Of a stretch of 64,000 nt of DNA, positions 24,321 to 33,909 are shown piece after piece. The stretch's first letter is position 1; every line of letters begins with the position of its first letter. The position numbers were made by a program, and so were the translations under genes. Under the pieces are notes generated by a model that worked only from the letters and a program-made list of their open reading frames with translations, was not told the origin of the DNA and did not search any database. The stretch comes from Desulfovibrio subterraneus (GTDB lineage: Bacteria; Desulfobacterota; Desulfovibrionia; Desulfovibrionales; Desulfovibrionaceae): contig NZ_BLVO01000005.1 of NCBI RefSeq assembly GCF_013340285.1, forward strand, positions 62,001-126,000, in the 5' to 3' direction.

Positions 24321-24765
24321 AGTCTGTGTGGCCCGTTCTGTCGGGCGGAACGAAACAATGGGGCGTGTATGCAGAATGAGCATGAAGATACTCTGTGGTT
24401 TCCATTCGTTGAAAAAATCTTGTGCGGGAAGGACGGATTTCGTCCGCATGTCACTACGAATAATACCATAGCCTGAAAGCTGATGGGTGAGAAGGGGGCG
24501 GTCAGGCGGTTTCGCAATCCGCAAAAACGGGGCGCTGATGAGTGATTGACGAAGAACGTCGGTTCCCTTGCCTGTCTGCGAACGCAAATGAGCTGGTATG
24601 ATGAGGCTGTGCAGCTCACAGAGAGGAGGCGGATGCGCGTTTGCGCCGTTGCCCGTTGTATTGTCGTATTGTCGCATTGCTGCGACGGCCTGTCGGGGGA
24701 ACGGGCCTGTCGCTGCCTATACGCGGCCGATTCTGCGCGGAATATGGCAGGGTGTGTGCCGCCGT
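24321..24765. other. 445-base gap upstream of the MscS-type gene
   Basis: Lies between the channel gene start and the stop of the sensor kinase gene, both on the minus strand. It should contain the channel promoter. A possible 50-codon frame on the plus strand at about 24633 has a ribosome-binding-like GAGGAGG but no family resemblance. I see no structured RNA or repeat. Confidence 0.4.
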
Positions 24766-26394
24766 CTAGGCGGCAGGGAGCACGACCGTGACGGTGGTGC
24801 CCATTTCTTCTGATGTGGTGAAAGAGATTTCGCCGCCAAGGGTATCTGTTATGAGCTTGGCGGAAAATGTGCCGAGCCCTGTTCCGCCCTTTTTACCGAA
24901 TGTGACGTACTTGCTGAAGAAGTTTGCGCGAATCTCTTCAGGCACCACGCCGAAGTTGTGGATGTCCACAGCGACACGTTCGCCCATGGGCAGAATGCTC
25001 ACACTGACGTGGTGGCCCTGAGGCGAGGCTTCTGCCGCATTGGTCAGCAGATTGGAGAAGAGGTAATAGAGCATGGTTTCTTCTGCGCGGACGAGTATCT
25101 TATCGCCCGGTTCAAAGGCTTCTCCGTCAACGGTGATGGAATGGGAAATCTGCAGGGCGCTTGAGAGCGGGGCAATATCCATGAACACGTTCCGCAGAAT
25201 CTGCATGATATCTATTGTTGCGGGAACAAAGGTATAGGTTCCCGTTTCCATTTTGAAAAGGTCGAGCGATGCGTTGATGGTTTTGAGCATCTTGAAGCCG
25301 GACTCCTTGATGTGCTTGAGCATTTCAAGCTGGTCATCATTGAGCGGGCCTATGTCTACGATCACGTCAGGCAGGTTGATGATGCCGTTGAGGGGAGACT
25401 TGAGATCGTGGCGGGTTATGCGCTCCACATCTTCCTTGAGTTGTTGCAGTTTCTTCTGTTCTGAGATGTCCATGAAGCTCTTCAGAAAGAAGAGGTGGCC
25501 GCCCAGCTGGATTTCGGTAACGTTCTCGATGATGGGAATATTCACCCCGTCAGTTCTTCGCAGGGTATGCTCATAATTCATGCGTAATGCCAGCCGGTTA
25601 TGGAAGGGACAGTTTTCGGGTTCCTCAAAGCATATGCTGCCCGCGCAACTTGTGCCGATGAGATCTTCTGGCTTTGCCTTGAGCATGGCAAGGGCTGCGG
25701 GATTTGCATCATGAATTTTCTGGGTTTTCGCGTTGGTGATGATAACGCCCGTCTGGATTGAGTTGAAAATCTGCTGCAGCTGTCTGTTGGTATCTTCCAG
25801 CGCACGGGTGCGGGCGAGTACCTTCTGCTCCAGCCGCTTATTGTCTTCTGCAAAGAGCTTGTTCACCTCATGGCTTTCCATGGCATGCGCCGCAGAGAGC
25901 ATGACAACGGAAAACAGTCTTCGTGTAGTATCCAGAATGCCGTCTTTGTCCTGCTGCAACACGCCGACCAGCATGCCCCGTATCCGCGATGCCGAACCGA
26001 TGACATGCAGCAGTATCTGGTGCTTGCCGTCGCGTGTGAGGAAGAAGAGAGGCTCGTTGCTTTTCATGGCATACGCGAAAGAATTGTCATCGATGAGGCT
26101 GTTCACCTCCCGCTCTATCAGTTCGTTCATGCCGGGGGTGTCGCAGTACTGCATGGCGAAGTCATACGTTCCTTCCTGCGCCAGATAGATGGCCACTCCT
26201 TTCATGTCGATCATCTTGCGGGCACGCAGGCAGGTTTCTTCCAGAATGGGGCGGGTGTCACTGTGCTGCGACAGAGAAGGCGCAAAACTGCCGAGCGAAG
26301 CAGCAAGCTCAAGGGCATCCATGGCAGCGGCTCTTTCGCGGCGCAGCAACTCAAGCTGCTTTTCTTGAAATTGTATTATCTGGTTCTGTGTCAT
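24766..26394 (-). CDS. Soluble sensor histidine kinase with GAF-like and PAS domains
   Basis: A 542-residue cytosolic kinase with no membrane segment. Order: short N-terminal coiled coil, GAF-like sensor (about 45-185), coiled linker, PAS (about 205-320, with a CX~7-8C pair SCAGSICFEEPENC), H-box RHDLKSPLN with His near 329, N-box LLTNAAEASP, and G-boxes GGTGLGTFSAK and GTTVTVVLP. There is no receiver domain, and no response regulator is adjacent. The start lies 5 bases after the HDOD gene, so both are one transcript. The input signal is unknown. Confidence 0.92.
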   Translation of the reverse strand: MTQNQIIQFQEKQLELLRRERAAAMDALELAASLGSFAPSLSQHSDTRPILEETCLRARKMIDMKGVAIYLAQEGTYDFAMQYCDTPGMNELIEREVNSLIDDNSFAYAMKSNEPLFFLTRDGKHQILLHVIGSASRIRGMLVGVLQQDKDGILDTTRRLFSVVMLSAAHAMESHEVNKLFAEDNKRLEQKVLARTRALEDTNRQLQQIFNSIQTGVIITNAKTQKIHDANPAALAMLKAKPEDLIGTSCAGSICFEEPENCPFHNRLALRMNYEHTLRRTDGVNIPIIENVTEIQLGGHLFFLKSFMDISEQKKLQQLKEDVERITRHDLKSPLNGIINLPDVIVDIGPLNDDQLEMLKHIKESGFKMLKTINASLDLFKMETGTYTFVPATIDIMQILRNVFMDIAPLSSALQISHSITVDGEAFEPGDKILVRAEETMLYYLFSNLLTNAAEASPQGHHVSVSILPMGERVAVDIHNFGVVPEEIRANFFSKYVTFGKKGGTGLGTFSAKLITDTLGGEISFTTSEEMGTTVTVVLPAA

Positions 26395-26399
26395 GGCGG

Positions 26400-27632
26400 T
26401 CAGCTGAGAAAAATACTGGTGATGTCGTGAATCTGTCGTTCGGCAGCAAGTATTGTTGCTTCAATGGCGCTTTCGGGCAGGTTTATTGTTTTCCATATCG
26501 TCGGGGGAATGGTGCGGACGAGTATGGAGCCGTTGGCACCGAACCCCATGGCTATGGCGAGCGTATCCGCCACAGAGCACAGGGCGGCTTCAACAGAGGG
26601 AATATCATTCAGGCCATGGTGTTCGGCAACGCCGTCAAGCAGCTCTTCGGGCAGATTCCATCGTTTGAACAGGGCCCTTGCAACATCCGTATGATCGAAT
26701 CCGAAGATGGTCCGTTCCGCCAGATAGAGGGAAATGCCGGTGGTCCGAGACAGGTTTACTGCCCACGCCACATGCTGGGGGGCCAGTTTGAGCATGACCA
26801 GACGGCCTATGTCGTGCAGCAGGCCTATGACGAAACAGCGTTCCTGCTGCATGCCCTGCATATGCGAGGCAAGGATGCGGTTCAGCACACCGCAGGCAAC
26901 GGAGTGCTGCCAGAAGCCACGTACGGAGATGATGCCGTCCGGCACGCCGATGAACAGGTCGATGACGGCCACGCCAAGCGCCAGCTGGCTTATTTCGCGT
27001 GCGCCCACAAGAGCCACGCTTCTGCTGAGCGAGTCTATGCGCTGCCCGAAGCCGTAGAACGGACTGTTGACCAGGCTGAGCAGCTTGGCGCTGATGCTGG
27101 GGTCTTTGGAAATGACCTCGGCCAGCTTGTTGGCCGTGGAGCTCGGGTCTTCAAGTGCATTGCTTATGCGGAAGTATATGTCGGGAAAAGAGGCGAGCCC
27201 CTTGTCGGTATTCACGAACTCCTCAAGGCTGGATTTCGAGATGTTGTCCGGTTGGGGAATGGGGTTCCAGTTGAAGGTGTCGGTAGAAAGAGTCTGACCG
27301 GCCTGCAACCGGCTGACATACAACTTCATGCAGGCGGTGTGGAGTTCCGGCATGGGCGGTGAGGCAAGATTCGCCGCGCTGAAAAGGCTGTCCACAAACT
27401 GGCGTGCAGCGGCAAGATCGTGTTCCGGTATGCTGAGCAGCGATTCCTGTTGTGCCTCGCCTGCGGAAACATGTTCTATGTCGGCATCAAGTGCTCCCCA
27501 AATCTTGAGCACGCGTATGTGCTGCTCGTCCAGCACGGTCCCTCTGGGAAGAAGCAACCTGCCGTTGGAGCTGAACGCGTCGGAGGCGAGTATCATTCCC
27601 GTCCGCAGGTCTGATGCGTTGACCTTTCCCAT
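26400..27632 (-). CDS. HDOD-domain signalling protein
   Basis: A 410-residue protein. The first 60 residues (ASDLRTGMILASD, LLLPRGTVLDEQHI) resemble the N-terminal module found before HD-GYP domains. Residues about 130-330 form an HDOD domain (SISAKLLSLVNSPFYG, LVGAREISQLAL, VIGLLHDIGRLVM). HDOD proteins are HD-superfamily relatives without known catalysis and act as regulatory adaptors. GAGGCTGCA precedes the ATG. It is the first gene of a two-gene unit with the sensor kinase, so it may act in the same pathway. Confidence 0.9.
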   Translation of the reverse strand: MGKVNASDLRTGMILASDAFSSNGRLLLPRGTVLDEQHIRVLKIWGALDADIEHVSAGEAQQESLLSIPEHDLAAARQFVDSLFSAANLASPPMPELHTACMKLYVSRLQAGQTLSTDTFNWNPIPQPDNISKSSLEEFVNTDKGLASFPDIYFRISNALEDPSSTANKLAEVISKDPSISAKLLSLVNSPFYGFGQRIDSLSRSVALVGAREISQLALGVAVIDLFIGVPDGIISVRGFWQHSVACGVLNRILASHMQGMQQERCFVIGLLHDIGRLVMLKLAPQHVAWAVNLSRTTGISLYLAERTIFGFDHTDVARALFKRWNLPEELLDGVAEHHGLNDIPSVEAALCSVADTLAIAMGFGANGSILVRTIPPTIWKTINLPESAIEATILAAERQIHDITSIFLS

Positions 27633-27740
27633 TGCAGCCTCTGATATATCGAGGTTTTTGTATAGAAACCTTAAATTGTTCGATATTATGAAAATACAGC
27701 ATCCTGTAAGAGCGGGGTATGATATTTCGCGATTCCGGAT

Positions 27741-27780
27741 GAAGAAAAAAAGCCGCAGTCCCTTCCGGGGCTGCGGCTTT
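27741..27780 (-). terminator. Rho-independent terminator after mlaA
   Basis: AAAGCCGCAG (27749-27758) pairs with CTGCGGCTTT (27771-27780). Read on the minus strand, the hairpin is followed by a T run (plus-strand gaagaaaaaa). It lies just beyond the mlaA stop. Confidence 0.85.
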
Positions 27781-27794
27781 GCCAGTTTCTGCGG

Positions 27795-28652
27795 TCAGCG
27801 TTCCGATTCGAGCTGCCGTGCCTTTGTGTAGGCAAAGCGCAGGATTTCGTATTCGAAGGGCGTATCCATCGTGTAGTACCGGAAGGGAATTCCCGCCCGT
27901 GTGTTCACCCCGCGCACCACTGTGTTGGTGTACCTGGCCGTGTCGCGGTCGCCGATCTCGGCCAGTTCATACAAATATTCCATCTGGTAGTAGGCAAACA
28001 CCATGTCACCGGCAAGGCCCACAGAATCGCGGATGTTGGAGGGACCGTATACCGGCAGCACCACATAGGGGCCCTGAGGGACGCCCCATACGCCGAGGGT
28101 CTGGCCGAAATCTTCGTTCTGCGGATAGAACTCGAGCTTCGTGGCGGGATCGAACAAACCGCCTATGCCCAGCGTGGAGTTGATGACGAACCGCGCCACG
28201 ATGATGCCGCATTTGGAAGGATCGCCCTGCAGCATGGCGTTTGCCAGTCTGGGGATTTCGTTGATGTTGCTTATGCCGTTGGCAATGCCGGAGCGGAGCT
28301 GCGGGGGCACCACGGCTTCGTAGCCCGTGACCACGGGAATGAGCACGGCGCGGTCGAGCTTGGCGTTGAACGTGTAGATCGTTCTGTTCAATCGCTCGGC
28401 AGGATCGTTGACGGCAAGCAGTGAGACATTTTTCATCTTTCTCTGCTCGGCTTCATCTTCTGCCTGCGGTGCGGTCACGACATGTGATACCGGGGTTCGG
28501 AAAGGTGTTTTTTCCAGAGTCCTTTCAGGGGCGGTCCGTGTGGCGCCGCACCCTGCCAGTGCGCAGAGGCAGACAAGAAGCCCTATGAGGCGGATCAGGG
28601 AGCGAATCAGGGAGCGGGTCATGATGGCGCGGGAGGGGTGTGCTGTCTTCAT
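27795..28652 (-). CDS. mlaA: MlaA (VacJ) outer-membrane phospholipid-transport lipoprotein
   Basis: A 285-residue VacJ/MlaA family protein. The N-terminus is a lipoprotein signal with lipobox LAGC. The body has DPAERLNRTIYTFN, NEIPRLANAMLQGD, RFVINSTLGIGGLFDPA and the late WGVPQGPYVVLPVYGPS segment, all characteristic of the family. MlaA removes mislocalised phospholipids from the outer leaflet of the outer membrane. ATG 28652 is preferred because AGGAG lies 7 bases upstream. An alternative is ATG 28622, 10 codons later. The usual mlaBCDEF genes are absent; its partner here is an exported hydrolase 3 bases upstream. Confidence 0.93.
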   Translation of the reverse strand: MKTAHPSRAIMTRSLIRSLIRLIGLLVCLCALAGCGATRTAPERTLEKTPFRTPVSHVVTAPQAEDEAEQRKMKNVSLLAVNDPAERLNRTIYTFNAKLDRAVLIPVVTGYEAVVPPQLRSGIANGISNINEIPRLANAMLQGDPSKCGIIVARFVINSTLGIGGLFDPATKLEFYPQNEDFGQTLGVWGVPQGPYVVLPVYGPSNIRDSVGLAGDMVFAYYQMEYLYELAEIGDRDTARYTNTVVRGVNTRAGIPFRYYTMDTPFEYEILRFAYTKARQLESER

Positions 28653-28655
28653 GGC

Positions 28656-29972
28656 TTACTCCTGCCGTTCCATGGCACGCAGCATGGCCTGCGCGAAATC
28701 GACGTATTGCATGTTGCCGCAGTGGCCCCCCGTTGCAAAAAGCGTTGCCCGTTTGCCGAAGGTCTGTTTCAGGAAGGCGACCTCGTCCGTCTGCAGGATG
28801 GGATCATCCTCGTTACCCACAAGCCGTATGTTGTCCGACGTGCGCAGAAAGTCTGCAATTTTGCGTAATGAACAGTCTGCAAGGGCCTTTTCTTCCGTCA
28901 TGCCGGAGTCAGTATATTGCAGATACGGCAGCAGAAATTCGCGGAAGTAGTCCTGAAACGTGATCTGGCTGGCCGTATCGAAATAGCGCATCAGGGGCGA
29001 GGCTGTATCGAGGTGCGTGTTGGCGGGCACCACATATCCGGCATTGAGGCACACGTCCGAGGTGAAGATCATGGACGACGAGGTAAGACGGAAGCTGGCC
29101 CCGATAAGCTGCTTCAGTTCCGTATCGGTCATATCCACCGTGGTGAAGAAGCGGTAGAGGACTTCGCTGTCCAGCTGCGCGAAATTGTTTGATTTGTAGA
29201 ATTCAGAGAACTGCCGGATGAACTTGTCTATGGCCTTTTGGGGGGTCTGGTTTCCATTTTGGGCTTCCAGCCACGAATCAAAGGTTGTGGCGGAGCTGAA
29301 AAGGTCTACCGGCGGGTTGATGAGCAGTACCTTGTCGAAGTTGAAGCGCTTCTCGTGCCTGTCGCGTTCCGCCAGAAAGGCCGAGTGCATGGCGCCGAGG
29401 CTATAGCCCGTTACGCTGTAACGGCTGACCTTGCGGCGCGATTCCACATCTTCCTTTACCCACTGCATCAGGGTGTAGAGATCTTCCGTGTCATAGGGAA
29501 CATAGCCTGCTACGCCGTGCTTTGACAGGCTGGCAATGTAATTGAAGTGCGTGGGCGAAGACAGGGCCACGGTGTGATAGCCCGCATCGTAGAAGAGGCG
29601 CTGCAGGAACTCCACCTTGGAGGAGCTGAACCTCCCGCCTGTTCCGGCAATGATGAAAATGAGCGGAGCTTCGTCCTTCTGGAGCATCTCGGCATATTCG
29701 ACAGATTTGCAGTACCAGAAGATTTCGGGAACCTGCCTGTTTTCGATGCTGATGGACCGTACAGAAGGGGTCACCGGCGTCACGCGCTGCTTGAGCTGGA
29801 AGCGGAACTCGGGAGGCGTGCCGAAAACGGTGGCCTCATACCGGTTTGCAAAGGGATATGCCCCCGTGCTTTGTCCTGCTGTTCCGGAAGAGGCGGCAAA
29901 CGCGTGCGAGCCTGCAAGCAGGAATAATGTGAGCAGGTAATGGAAAAAGGTTGCAGGAACCTTTGCTGTCAT
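28656..29972 (-). CDS. Exported alpha/beta-hydrolase, paired with mlaA
   Basis: A 438-residue protein with a signal peptide (residues 1-26, cleavage near AFA). It has an alpha/beta-hydrolase pattern: FIIAGTGGRFSS (oxyanion-hole region), nucleophile elbow GYSLGAMHS, and late acid/histidine candidates in NEDDPIL and GGHCGNM. It should act in the periplasm on an ester or lipid, but the substrate is unknown. ATG 29972 is chosen because the signal peptide begins there. The stop is 3 bases from the mlaA start, so the two are co-expressed; a role in envelope lipid handling is inferred from that pairing. Confidence 0.87.
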   Translation of the reverse strand: MTAKVPATFFHYLLTLFLLAGSHAFAASSGTAGQSTGAYPFANRYEATVFGTPPEFRFQLKQRVTPVTPSVRSISIENRQVPEIFWYCKSVEYAEMLQKDEAPLIFIIAGTGGRFSSSKVEFLQRLFYDAGYHTVALSSPTHFNYIASLSKHGVAGYVPYDTEDLYTLMQWVKEDVESRRKVSRYSVTGYSLGAMHSAFLAERDRHEKRFNFDKVLLINPPVDLFSSATTFDSWLEAQNGNQTPQKAIDKFIRQFSEFYKSNNFAQLDSEVLYRFFTTVDMTDTELKQLIGASFRLTSSSMIFTSDVCLNAGYVVPANTHLDTASPLMRYFDTASQITFQDYFREFLLPYLQYTDSGMTEEKALADCSLRKIADFLRTSDNIRLVGNEDDPILQTDEVAFLKQTFGKRATLFATGGHCGNMQYVDFAQAMLRAMERQE

Positions 29973-30221
29973 GGGTTTCTCCACTGTTGATGAGTTCGGA
30001 ACAAGGTAATCTATCAGAGGAGTTGCAGGGCCACAACACCCCGCAGGTGTGGCGCCGTCTGTAAACCGGAGGATGCATGTGTATAGTGCCGTTGTCATGG
30101 CAGATAATAGGAGGTGTCGATAAATCGGCATGTTGCACCATGCCATTTTCGTGGAACGCTGGTTGCAGTCTGGACACCGCGTTACTGAGGTGTGCCGTTG
30201 CTTACTAATAAGGAGAGTTCC

Positions 30222-32252
30222 ATGAAGTTCTGGCTACAGACCATTTCCGCCCGGTTCCTGCTGCTCAGCGTTTTCAGTATGTTGGCAATGGGGGCTATCG
30301 CCGGCGTATCGCTCACGGCATTGTCCGATCTGGGTAAGACCTTCGAGACAATGAAAAATATACACATCGACGGCAAGATGGCCACGCTCGCCATCAACCG
30401 CGACATCAACTATGTCAGCCGTCTCACCCGCAATATCATGCTCGGCAGCAACTATGACAAGGATATGAAGAGCCTGGACGGCCGTATTTCCGATATACGG
30501 GACAGCTTCAGAATCCTGCGCGATTCCGCCGAGGGAGATGAGCAAATCGCGCTGGTTGCCAAGGCGGAAGAAGCCGCTCTCAGCTTTGTGGAAGACGGCA
30601 GGCGCTTTTCTCGAGAGCTTGCAACGGTGCCGAGCGATGAACGACACACCTACTACGGCGCGTATGGTGAATCTGCAACGCCGCTGGCCATGCAGTCGCG
30701 CAAATATTTCGGAGAGCTGATCCGCATAAAGGAAGAAGGCTTCGACAAGTCCATGGCCGACTTTGCCGAGTCGGTCAGAAAGGCTCGTATCGTCGCGCTG
30801 GGCTCGCTTGGGGGAGTGGTGGCGCTGCTGGGCATCTGCAGTTTCCTTGTGCTGCGTTCCATCACCAATCCCCTGCGCACAGCGCGGCGTTTTGCCGAAG
30901 ATGTGGCCAATGGTGATTACAGAGAGATTGATGTGGCTTCCTTCAGGGGTGAACTTGCCGTGCTCATGGAATCCCTTAACCTGATGGTGCAGCAGTTGCG
31001 CAAGCGCATAGCCTATGCGCAGGGGGTGCTTGAGGGGTTAAGCGTGCCCTGTCTGGTGACCAACGGTGAAGGCATTGTGGAATGGACTAACGACCACCTG
31101 CTTGAACTGGCAGAAAAGTCCGGCAAGCCTTCCGACTATGCCGGAGAATCCACGAGCCGTCTGCTTGCAGCAGAAGGGCAGAGCGGCTGCGTGTGTGTGG
31201 AAGCCATCAAGCAGCGCGCGCCTCTGCACAAGGAAATGGTGCTGACCACGGGTAAGGGCCACAAGGTTGTTGCGGATGTGAAGGCCACCCCCTTCTATGA
31301 CATGGACGGCCACCTGCTCGGTGCCATTTCAAGCTTTTTCGATCTGACTGACAGTCGCAGGCGTGAACGGCTGATCAACGAACAGAATGCCAAGCTGGCC
31401 CAGAGTGCCGGTGAGGTTGCACGAATCAGCAGCGAGCTGGAAGTGGCTGCCCATGATCTTGAGACTGTGATTGCATCCTGTCGTTCAGGTGCGGAAAACC
31501 AGAAGGACCGTACCTCAAACGTGGCGGCCGCCATTGACCAGATGAACGCCACCGTAGCCGACATTGCCCGCAGCGCCTCCGATTCCGCCCGGATTGCGGC
31601 GGAAACACGCGAAACCGCCATGGGCGGGGCCGATGTGGTCTCCAGTGTCATTTCCACGGTGCGGGAAGTGAGCGACCGTGGGGATACCCTTGTCTCCGAC
31701 ATGGAAGTGCTGCAGAAGCAGGCGGATGGTATTGGCGAAATCATTTCCGTCATCAACGACATTGCGGATCAGACCAACCTGCTTGCGCTGAACGCTGCCA
31801 TTGAAGCGGCGCGGGCCGGAGATGCCGGACGCGGTTTTGCCGTGGTGGCAGACGAAGTGCGCAAACTGGCAGAAAAGACCGTGCACGCCACCAAGCAGGT
31901 GGCAGAGTATGTGGGCGCCATTCAGGTGAGCACCAACAAGAATTGCAGGGCAACCACGGAAACGACCGCCAAGATCCGCCATGCTGTTGATCTGGCCACA
32001 CAGGCAGGAGATGCCCTGAAGTCCATTCTGCAGCTGGCAGGCAGAACGGCAGATCAGGTGCGCTCCATTGCCACGGCCGCCGAGGAGCAGAGCGTGACCA
32101 ACGAGCAGATTGCCCGCTCTTCGGAAGAGATTCATGTAACAGCCACCCACTCATCGCAGGAGCTGCAGAAGTCCGGCAGGTCCGTTGTCCGCCTCAACGA
32201 GCTGGCTGCCCAGCTCAGTGGCACGGTTTCGAGCATGGAGAGCATGCGCTAA
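30222..32252 (+). CDS. Methyl-accepting chemotaxis protein with PAS domain
   Basis: A 676-residue chemoreceptor. Membrane helix near residues 8-30, periplasmic helical domain to about 185, second membrane helix about 185-212, HAMP, then a cytosolic PAS-like domain (about 255-370, with a QSGCVCVEA cysteine pair) and a C-terminal signalling domain (about 420-670). The signalling tip [20 protein letters not shown] is conserved. AAGGAG lies just before ATG 30222. It has no pentapeptide CheR tether at its end. The gene is solitary; it would feed the CheA/CheW array whose genes are outside the window. Confidence 0.95.
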   Translation: MKFWLQTISARFLLLSVFSMLAMGAIAGVSLTALSDLGKTFETMKNIHIDGKMATLAINRDINYVSRLTRNIMLGSNYDKDMKSLDGRISDIRDSFRILRDSAEGDEQIALVAKAEEAALSFVEDGRRFSRELATVPSDERHTYYGAYGESATPLAMQSRKYFGELIRIKEEGFDKSMADFAESVRKARIVALGSLGGVVALLGICSFLVLRSITNPLRTARRFAEDVANGDYREIDVASFRGELAVLMESLNLMVQQLRKRIAYAQGVLEGLSVPCLVTNGEGIVEWTNDHLLELAEKSGKPSDYAGESTSRLLAAEGQSGCVCVEAIKQRAPLHKEMVLTTGKGHKVVADVKATPFYDMDGHLLGAISSFFDLTDSRRRERLINEQNAKLAQSAGEVARISSELEVAAHDLETVIASCRSGAENQKDRTSNVAAAIDQMNATVADIARSASDSARIAAETRETAMGGADVVSSVISTVREVSDRGDTLVSDMEVLQKQADGIGEIISVINDIADQTNLLALNAAIEAARAGDAGRGFAVVADEVRKLAEKTVHATKQVAEYVGAIQVSTNKNCRATTETTAKIRHAVDLATQAGDALKSILQLAGRTADQVRSIATAAEEQSVTNEQIARSSEEIHVTATHSSQELQKSGRSVVRLNELAAQLSGTVSSMESMR

Positions 32253-32301
32253 GCCCACGCGCAAGCTCCTGCGCCAGCTTCGGGATTGCGCGACACATCC
32301 C

Positions 32302-32403
32302 GAATGCTGCGCCGAATGCTGTGCCGGATGGTGCGTCAGATGGTGCACCAGATGCTGTGCCAGATGAATACGCCAGATGAATACGCCGGATGAGTACGCC
32401 GGA
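32302..32403. repeat. 12/13-bp tandem repeat, about eight copies
   Basis: Units of the form gaatgctgtgcc grading into agatgaatacgcc follow the chemoreceptor gene head to tail. They lie before its terminator, so they are transcribed but not translated. Confidence 0.8.
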
Positions 32404-32412
32404 AGAATAAGT

Positions 32413-32448
32413 AAGCGCCCCCGCCTTTGATGGCCGGGGCGCTTTTTG
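32413..32448. terminator. Rho-independent terminator after the chemoreceptor gene
   Basis: AAGCGCCCCCGCC pairs with GGCCGGGGCGCTT (one C-C mismatch) over TTTGAT and is followed by TTTTTG. It lies between convergent genes. Confidence 0.85.
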
Positions 32449-32484
32449 TTGTACTGATGGCAGGTGCCGGGAGGATTTTGCAGG

Positions 32485-32937
32485 CTACGGCGTTTTTCGG
32501 TCAGCTGTGGCTTTTCCCCAGAAGACGAACCGTTGCAGCAGATAACTGATGGGGGGGATGATGACAGCAACAAGCAGCGGAGCCGCAAGGGGCGGCAGCT
32601 GCATGCGGCCGCAGAAAATGCCTATGCCATAGCTGATGGCGGCCCCGACGCTCGATACGCAAAGGAACAGCAGGTATTGCCTGAATGAACGGGAACGCAC
32701 CTTGAAAACGAAATACGAGGCCACGAAGAAGGAAAACAGGTTGGCTGTAAGAAACGCAAACACGTTTGCCACTTCAATGCTCATGGTGCCGATGAGGAGC
32801 GAAAACACGATGAAGTGCACCGCGGTATTTGCCACCCCGGCGGCAATGAAGCGGACATAGTGATGCATTTTCTCAGCCCGGGTTCCGGGGAGGGCAGGTG
32901 AGGAGGTGTTTTGCATTTCAGCGTTCTGCTTTTTCAT
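32485..32937 (-). CDS. gtrA: GtrA-family membrane protein (lipid-linked sugar flippase)
   Basis: A 150-residue protein with four predicted membrane helices and the GtrA/DPMS family pattern (RFIAAGVANTAVHF, NLFSFFVASYFVFK, ending with PPISYLLQRFVFWGK). GtrA proteins are thought to flip undecaprenyl-phosphate-linked sugars made by GtrB. The start is uncertain: ATG 32937 overlaps gtrB by 20 bases; ATG 32916 would start just inside the overlap. Neither has a strong ribosome-binding site. It is the last gene of a three-gene cassette. Confidence 0.85.
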   Translation of the reverse strand: MKKQNAEMQNTSSPALPGTRAEKMHHYVRFIAAGVANTAVHFIVFSLLIGTMSIEVANVFAFLTANLFSFFVASYFVFKVRSRSFRQYLLFLCVSSVGAAISYGIGIFCGRMQLPPLAAPLLVAVIIPPISYLLQRFVFWGKATADRKTP

Positions 32938-33904
32938 GAACCTGCGAGATAATGTAGAGCGGGCGGCGTTTGGATTCGATATAAATCCTGCCCACATATT
33001 CACCGAGAACCCCCAGTGCCATGAGCTGCATGCCGCCGAGGAAGGCTATCACCGTTATCATGGATGCGTAGCCCTGCACCGGGTCGCCGACCAGCAGATG
33101 CTTGGCAACTACATACAGGGCGAAGAAAAAGGCCATGGTGGAAACGGCTGCGCCGCAGATGGATGCCACGCGAAGCGGAACTATGGAAAAAGATGTCAGC
33201 CCGTCTATGGCCAGTTTCACCAGCCCCAGAGGCTTCCACTTGCTGTCGCCCGTGTGCCGTTCCGGCCTGTCGAAGTATACGCTCGCAGTGGAGAATCCCG
33301 GCCAGGAGAGCAGGCCCTTCATGAAGCGGTTACGTTCGGGCATGCTGCGTATGACATCGACAACCGCTCTGTCCATCATGCGGAAGTCGCCGGCATTTTC
33401 GGGAATTTTCGATTCGCTTATCATGTTGAAAAACTTGTAGAACAGGCCAGCAGAAAGGCGCTTTGCCTTTGTGTCGTGCTCCCGGGTTCTGCGTATGGCG
33501 AACACCACGTCGTGTCCCTTGCGCCATTCTTCCAGCATACGCGGAATGGTGTCGGGCGGTTCCTGCAGGTCGGCATCGATAGGAACAACCACATCGCCTT
33601 TGCACATATCCAGACCGGCGGAAAGGGCAACCTCCTTGCCGAAGTTGCGGGATAACCGGAAGGCTCTGATATACGGCTCCTGCCGTTGTGTGAGCGCCTC
33701 GAAGGTGCCGTCTGCACTTCCGTCGTCAATGCAGACAACTTCTATGGAGACGCCGAGATGTATGCGGAGCGCCTCAATGGCACCAAAGAGTACGTCCAGC
33801 CCGTCTTTCTCGTTGTACATGGGAATGACGAGGCTCAGCAGTGAGGGATTCTGCCGGTTCTCCGGGGGGGTGCAGATCAAACCTGTGGTTGTGCTGACAT
33901 TCAT
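32918..33904 (-). CDS. gtrB: GtrB-type bactoprenol glycosyltransferase (GT2)
   Basis: A 328-residue family 2 glycosyltransferase. The N-terminal catalytic domain has LSLVIPMYNEKDGL, CIDDGSADGTFE, a central VVPIDADLQEPPD (DxD-type metal site) and later RFMKGLLSWPGF. Two C-terminal membrane helices follow (about 235-255 and 268-290). This is the GtrB/DPM1-like arrangement that loads a sugar onto undecaprenyl phosphate. ATG 33904 is preferred because it lies 5 bases after the upstream gene and starts near the conserved strand. It works with the flanking GtrA and DUF6056-type protein. Confidence 0.92.
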   Translation of the reverse strand: MNVSTTTGLICTPPENRQNPSLLSLVIPMYNEKDGLDVLFGAIEALRIHLGVSIEVVCIDDGSADGTFEALTQRQEPYIRAFRLSRNFGKEVALSAGLDMCKGDVVVPIDADLQEPPDTIPRMLEEWRKGHDVVFAIRRTREHDTKAKRLSAGLFYKFFNMISESKIPENAGDFRMMDRAVVDVIRSMPERNRFMKGLLSWPGFSTASVYFDRPERHTGDSKWKPLGLVKLAIDGLTSFSIVPLRVASICGAAVSTMAFFFALYVVAKHLLVGDPVQGYASMITVIAFLGGMQLMALGVLGEYVGRIYIESKRRPLYIISQVHEKAER

Positions 33905-33909
33905 GGCGC

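Noticed and set aside
24598-24791. Small plus-strand gene upstream of the MscS-type channel
   Set aside because: It has a ribosome-binding-like sequence but a Cys/Arg-rich product without family resemblance, and it runs into the end of the kinase gene on the other strand.
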